Positions 60,116 through 64,000 of a DNA stretch of 64,000 nucleotides are shown here, piece by piece. This DNA is from Sphingomonas sanxanigenens DSM 19645 = NX02 (GTDB taxonomy: Bacteria > Pseudomonadota > Alphaproteobacteria > Sphingomonadales > Sphingomonadaceae): positions 4,416,501 to 4,480,500 of the forward strand of contig NZ_CP006644.1 of assembly GCF_000512205.2 (NCBI RefSeq), read 5' to 3'. A program made the position numbers and the translations under genes. Position 1 is the stretch's first letter. Every line of letters begins with the position of its first letter. The notes under the pieces are model-generated. The model was not told the DNA's origin, searched no databases, and saw only the letters and a program-made list of their open reading frames with translations.

Positions 60116-62392
60116 TTAGACCAATTCGACACCATGCGCCGCGGCCCAGTCCGACAGCGCGTCGCGGAAGGGGTGCGGCGGGGCAGCGAGCAGCGCCGCC
60201 ATGTCCGTCCTGAGCTTGCCCGCGTCGAGCGAACGGATCATCGCCTTGACCGGCCCGATCGCCGCCGGGGTGATCGAGAGCCTCTCGATCCCGAGGCCGA
60301 TCAGCGCCATCGCCTCCAGCGTGCGGCCGCCCATTTCGCCGCACACCGCGACGGGAACGTCCGCCGCATGCGACTGTACCGTCACGCGCTTCAGAAAGCG
60401 CAGGATCGCCGGGCTCAACCAGTCGTACCGCTCCGCCAGCTTGGGATTGGAGCGGTCCGCGGCGAACAGGAACTGCGTCAGATCATTGGTGCCGATCGAC
60501 AGGAAATCGAGCCGGGGCAGCAGCAGATCGAGCACCTCGGCCAGCGCCGGCACCTCCAGCATCGTGCCATAGCGGATCGCATGCGGCAGCTGGCGCCCGC
60601 GCGACGCGATCCAGCCGCGCTGCGCCTCGAACAGCGCCCGGGCCTCGTCGAACTCCCATGGTTCCGACACCATCGGGAACATCACGTTGAGCGTGCGGCC
60701 CGCCGCCGCCTCGATCAGCGCGCGCGCCTGGGCCTTCATCAGCCCGTCGCGCTCCAGCGCGACGCGGATCGCGCGCCAGCCCATCGCCGGATTTTCCTCT
60801 TCGGCGTCGTGCGGGCGCATATAGGGCAGCGCCTTGTCGCCGCCGATGTCGACGGTACGGAACACCACCGGCCGGGTGCCGGCGCCCTCCAGCACCTCGC
60901 GATACAGCCGCTGCTGGCGCTCGCGCTGCGGCAAGGTGGCGGAAACGAGGAACTGGAACTCGGTGCGGAACAGGCCGATGCCGTCCGCGCCCGTCAGGTC
61001 GAGCGCGGCGAGATCGTCGCGCAGGCCGGCATTGATCATCAGCGCGATGCGCACGCCATCCTGCGTCATCGCGGGATCCTGCTTGGCCGCCGCAAAGGCG
61101 GCGCGGCGCTTCTGCGTGGTTTCCAGCTTCGCCTCGAACGCTTCCTCCATCGCCGCGGTCGGCCGCACGAATGCCGCGCCTTCGGACACGTCGAGCAGCA
61201 GCTTGTCGCCCTCGGCGATCATCCGGCGAACGTCGCGGACGCGGCCCAGAACCGGCACCCCCATCGCGCGCGCGACGATGGTGACGTGCGCGGTCAGCGA
61301 CCCTTCCTCGAGCACCACGCCCTTCAGGCGGCGGCGATCATATTCGAGCAGTTCGGCCGGCCCCAGGTTGCGCGCGATCAGGATCGTATCCTGGCGCAGG
61401 CCCATCTGCGCGGCGGTGCCGAGCTGGCCCGAAACGATGCGCAGCAGCCGGTTCGCCAGATCCTCCAGGTCGTGCATGCGGTCCGCGAGCAACGGATCGT
61501 CGATCTGGCGCATCCGCATGCGGGTGCGCTGCTGCACGCGCTCGATCGCGGCCTCCGCGGTCAGTCCGCTGTCGATCGCCTCGTTGATCCGCCGCGCCCA
61601 GCCCTCGTCATAGGCGAACATCTTGTAGGTCTCGAGAACCTCCTCATGCTCGCCGCCCTTGCCGAATTCGGACTGCGAGGTCATGCGCTCGATCTGCTCG
61701 CGCATCTTGTCGAACGCGGCATAGACGCGATGCCGCTCCGCCTCGGTGTCTTCCGCGACGGTATGTTCGATGGTGACCCGCGGCTGGTGATAGACGGCGG
61801 CGCCGCGCGCCATCCCCTCGACCAGTTTCTGACCGGTCAGCCGCACCGCCGCGGTCGAGTGGGTGGCCCCGCGCTGCGTGGCGGTCTCGTCGATCAGCCC
61901 CGAATTGTGGATCAGTTCGGCGAGCACCATCGCCACGGTCTGCAGCGCCTCGATCTCGACATCGTCATAGGGCCTGGGATCGGCGTGCTGCACCGCGAGC
62001 ACGCCCACCGCCTCCTCGCGCCGCACGATCGGCACGCCGGCGAAGCTGTGATACAATTCCTCGCCCGTTTCGGGACGATAGGCGAAATCGGGATGGCTCG
62101 TCGCCTCGTCGAGGTTGAGCGTCGCGACATCCTCGGCGATCGTGCCGACCAGCCCCTCGCCCAGCGCCAGCTTGGTGACGTGCACCGCCGCCTGGTTGAG
62201 CCCGCGCGTCGCGAACAGCTCGAGCACGCCGTCGCGCAGCAGGTAGATCGAACAGACTTCGCTGTTCAGCGCCTCGCCGATGATGTTGACGACCTGGTTG
62301 AGCTTGGTCTGCGCATTGGTGCGCGCAGCCATCACGTCGTGGAGGCGGGTCAGGATCTCGCGGGCAGCGACGGAGGACGAACTGACGGGCAT
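60116..62392 (-). CDS. ptsP: PTS enzyme I-Ntr
   Basis: 758 residues, full length. An N-terminal GAF domain (about 20-165), the PEP-utilising mobile domain with active His369 (GSLTAHVTIVARAMG) and the C-terminal PEP-binding barrel (FRTEFQF, RTVDIGGDKALPY, MFPMVSEPWEF, GTNDLTQFLFAADR, CGEMGG) are all seen. It starts the nitrogen PTS phosphorelay to NPr and EIIA-Ntr, tuning nitrogen, potassium and PHB metabolism; its GAF domain senses glutamine in known cases. It follows lysC and a flavin oxidoreductase, a conserved neighbourhood in alphaproteobacteria. Confidence 0.95.
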   Translation of the reverse strand: MPVSSSSVAAREILTRLHDVMAARTNAQTKLNQVVNIIGEALNSEVCSIYLLRDGVLELFATRGLNQAAVHVTKLALGEGLVGTIAEDVATLNLDEATSHPDFAYRPETGEELYHSFAGVPIVRREEAVGVLAVQHADPRPYDDVEIEALQTVAMVLAELIHNSGLIDETATQRGATHSTAAVRLTGQKLVEGMARGAAVYHQPRVTIEHTVAEDTEAERHRVYAAFDKMREQIERMTSQSEFGKGGEHEEVLETYKMFAYDEGWARRINEAIDSGLTAEAAIERVQQRTRMRMRQIDDPLLADRMHDLEDLANRLLRIVSGQLGTAAQMGLRQDTILIARNLGPAELLEYDRRRLKGVVLEEGSLTAHVTIVARAMGVPVLGRVRDVRRMIAEGDKLLLDVSEGAAFVRPTAAMEEAFEAKLETTQKRRAAFAAAKQDPAMTQDGVRIALMINAGLRDDLAALDLTGADGIGLFRTEFQFLVSATLPQRERQQRLYREVLEGAGTRPVVFRTVDIGGDKALPYMRPHDAEEENPAMGWRAIRVALERDGLMKAQARALIEAAAGRTLNVMFPMVSEPWEFDEARALFEAQRGWIASRGRQLPHAIRYGTMLEVPALAEVLDLLLPRLDFLSIGTNDLTQFLFAADRSNPKLAERYDWLSPAILRFLKRVTVQSHAADVPVAVCGEMGGRTLEAMALIGLGIERLSITPAAIGPVKAMIRSLDAGKLRTDMAALLAAPPHPFRDALSDWAAAHGVELV

Positions 62393-62459
62393 GAACCGGC
62401 GCTAACAGATTGCATGCACCGCTGCCAACGTGGAACCGTCCACGTTGGCATATAAGCGG

Positions 62460-63482
62460 TCAGTGCGCCGCGGAACGACGCTCGAGCGCGGTCGAAGCCT
62501 CGTCGATCAGGGTTGCGATGATGTCCGCCAGCGGCTCTTCCTTGCGGACCATGCCGACCGACTGGCCCGCCATCAGCGAACCGCCCTCGACATCGCCGTC
62601 GATCACCGCGCGGCGCAGCGCGCCGGCCCAGTAATGCTCGATCTGGAGCTGCGCCTCGCCCATCGCGATCGTGCCCGCGTCGAGCAGGTTGGCGACCTCG
62701 CGCTGCTTGGCGGTGAAGCTTTCGGTGCCGACATTCTTGAGCGCCCGCACCGGGATCACCGGCAGCCGCGGATCGATCTGCACGCTCGCGATCGCCTCGC
62801 GCGCGGACGCGCGGATGAACGCCTTCTTGAACGCGGGGTGCGCGATGCATTCGGTCGCGCAGACGAAGCGGGTACCGAGCTGGACGCCGGCGGCGCCCAT
62901 TTCGAGATAGCCGGCCATCGCCTCGCCGCGGCCGATGCCGCCCGCCACGAACACCGGCAGCTGATCCGCAATCTCGGGCAGCATTTCCTGTGCGAGCACG
63001 CTGGTGGAAACCGGCCCGATATGGCCGCCGGCCTCCATGCCCTCGATCACCAGCGCGTCGACGCCCGAGCGGATCAGCTTCTTGGCGAGCGCCAGCGCCG
63101 GCGCAAAGCAGATCAGCTTCGCACCCGATGCCTTGATCGCATCGAGGCTGCCGGCCGGCGGCAGCCCGCCCGCCAGCACGACGTGGCCGACCCGGTGCTT
63201 CGCGCAGACCGCGATCAGCTCCATCAGGTCCGGATGCATGGTGATCAGGTTCACGCCGAACGGCCTGGCCGTCAGCGCCTTGGTCGCCGCGATCTCGGCG
63301 TCGAGCAGCGCCGGCGTCATCGCGCCGCAGGCGATCACGCCGAACCCGCCCGCGTTGGACATCGCCGAAACGAGGTTGCGCTCGCTGATCCACGACATGG
63401 CGCCCGCCATGATCGCGACCTCCGAGCCGAGGAACGCCGCGCCCCGCGCCATCAGCGCGGAAAGCCGGGCGGATCCGCTCAA
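62460..63482 (-). CDS. Nitronate monooxygenase-like flavin oxidoreductase
   Basis: 340 residues. The start is a TTG at 63482 overlapping the lysC stop (TTGA); an ATG at 63452 is possible but would cut a conserved stretch. FMN-barrel motifs: IMAGAMSWISERNLVSAMSNAGGFGVIACGAM, VVLAGGLPPAGSLDAIKASGAK, VIEGMEAGGHIGPVST (with the GGHxG catalytic loop) and VFVAGGIGRGEAMAGYLEMGAAGVQLGTRFV. It oxidises nitronates or acts as an NAD(P)H-quinone reductase or enoyl reductase. It is coupled to lysC. Confidence 0.9.
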   Translation of the reverse strand: MSGSARLSALMARGAAFLGSEVAIMAGAMSWISERNLVSAMSNAGGFGVIACGAMTPALLDAEIAATKALTARPFGVNLITMHPDLMELIAVCAKHRVGHVVLAGGLPPAGSLDAIKASGAKLICFAPALALAKKLIRSGVDALVIEGMEAGGHIGPVSTSVLAQEMLPEIADQLPVFVAGGIGRGEAMAGYLEMGAAGVQLGTRFVCATECIAHPAFKKAFIRASAREAIASVQIDPRLPVIPVRALKNVGTESFTAKQREVANLLDAGTIAMGEAQLQIEHYWAGALRRAVIDGDVEGGSLMAGQSVGMVRKEEPLADIIATLIDEASTALERRSAAH

Positions 63483-64000
63483 GCGGCCGGCTCCTCTTCG
63501 GCGTCGAGGCCATAGGCGGTGTGCAGCACGCGGACCGCGAGCTCGGTATAATCCTCCTCGATCAGCACGCTGACCTTGATCTCCGACGTGGTGATCGCGA
63601 GGATGTTGATGCCGCGATCGGCCAGCGCCTTGAACATCATCGAGGCGACACCGGCATGGCTGCGCATGCCGACGCCGACGACCGAGATCTTGCAGACCTT
63701 GGTGTCGTGGATCAGCTTCTGGAAGCCGATCGCCTCCTGCGCCCTGGTCAGCGTGTCCAGCGCGCGCGCCAGTTCGGCGCCCGGCACCGTGAAGGTGACG
63801 TCGGTCGAGCCCGCATCGTGCGCGATGTTCTGGATGATCATGTCGACATTGATGTTCGCGTCGGCGAGCGGGCTGAAGATGCTGGCGACCGCGCCGGGAC
63901 GATCCGGCACGCTGGTCAGCGTGATCTTCGCTTCGTTCTTGTCGTGCGCGATGCCGGTGATGAGCTGGCGTTCCACGTTGGTATCCCCGATCTCTTCCTC
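63479..64000 (-). CDS. lysC: Aspartate kinase, C-terminal part
   Basis: 173 residues remain; the gene runs off the right edge. The two ACT domains of aspartokinase are visible: ITGIAHDKNEAKITLTSVPDRPGAVASIFSPLADANINVDMIIQNIAHD and ISVVGVGMRSHAGVASMMFKALADRGINILAITTSEIKVSVLIEEDYTELAVRVLHTAYGLD. These bind lysine or threonine for feedback control of the aspartate family pathway. The stop overlaps the flavin-oxidoreductase start by 4 nt. Confidence 0.95.
   Translation of the reverse strand, partial: EEEIGDTNVERQLITGIAHDKNEAKITLTSVPDRPGAVASIFSPLADANINVDMIIQNIAHDAGSTDVTFTVPGAELARALDTLTRAQEAIGFQKLIHDTKVCKISVVGVGMRSHAGVASMMFKALADRGINILAITTSEIKVSVLIEEDYTELAVRVLHTAYGLDAEEEPAA

Noticed and set aside
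60020-62455. 811-codon plus-strand frame
   Set aside because: Antisense to ptsP; Arg/His/Asp-rich shadow translation.
1-64000. Prophage, integrase, transposase, tRNA or rRNA genes
   Set aside because: None seen on reading both strands; base composition is even apart from short AT-rich promoter gaps.

Overview
The window is high-GC DNA with densely packed, often overlapping genes. It looks like the chromosome of a sphingomonad alphaproteobacterium (Sphingomonas or a close relative). This rests on several signs: an oxygen-sensor pair of the FixL/FixJ type, a DUF1013 (TrcR) protein, DUF1489 and DUF3297 proteins, a large TonB-dependent receptor with a carboxypeptidase-regulatory N-domain, a candidate sigma-EcfG promoter (GGAAC-N17-CGTT), and several families of long imperfect inverted repeats between genes. 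I see no rRNA, tRNA, CRISPR array, insertion sequence or prophage.

Layout. 1-2.3 kb: 3' end of fabI, overlapping outer-membrane phospholipase A, then a phasin-like protein. 2.4-10.7 kb: an oxygen/stress island holding a haem-PAS FixL, FixJ, a receiver-like protein that has lost its phospho-Asp (FixT-like anti-kinase candidate), a UspA protein, a GNAT acetyltransferase, a P2-type cation ATPase and a Crp/Fnr regulator. 10.8-16.6 kb: a MocR regulator divergent from a DMT exporter, a divergent GH28 protein, a retropepsin and a LuxR regulator with a wholly degenerate receiver. 16.6-19.2 kb: a gene-poor leader with a 31-codon ORF, then the rtcB-prfH RNA-ligase/release-factor pair. 19.4-24.3 kb: PhoX phosphatase and a TonB receptor, with inverted-repeat elements on both sides of phoX. 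24.7-32.3 kb: an MFS exporter behind a 20-bp perfect palindrome, an aldo/keto reductase overlapping a LacI regulator, an FMN reductase, DUF3297, and an ABC-2 exporter pair. 32.5-34.9 kb: an Rrf2 regulator, a WS/DGAT-family protein with an altered active site, and a phasin. 35-45 kb: envelope and housekeeping genes (MBL hydrolase, TrcR, GT4 glycosyltransferase, LpxH-like phosphoesterase, GIN-domain lipoprotein, GT-C-like membrane protein, GtrA/GT2/methyltransferase, membrane retropepsin). 45-49.4 kb: an MsbA-like ABC exporter, a TelA/XpaC pair and a zinc-ribbon protein. 49.5-56 kb: a CorC/HlyC-type CBS protein, an OmpA lipoprotein, a PAS-GGDEF cyclase, and small or secreted unknowns. 56-64 kb: a second aldo/keto reductase, tilS, cpoB, a RodZ-like protein, ptsP, a nitronate-monooxygenase-like protein and the 3' end of lysC.

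The most interesting points are the FixLJ locus with its pseudo-receiver, the rtcB-prfH ribosome-repair pair with its unusual leader, a second regulator with a dead receiver domain, and a WS/DGAT homologue lacking the second active-site histidine yet coupled to a phasin. All functions are inferred from reading the sequence; no database search was run.
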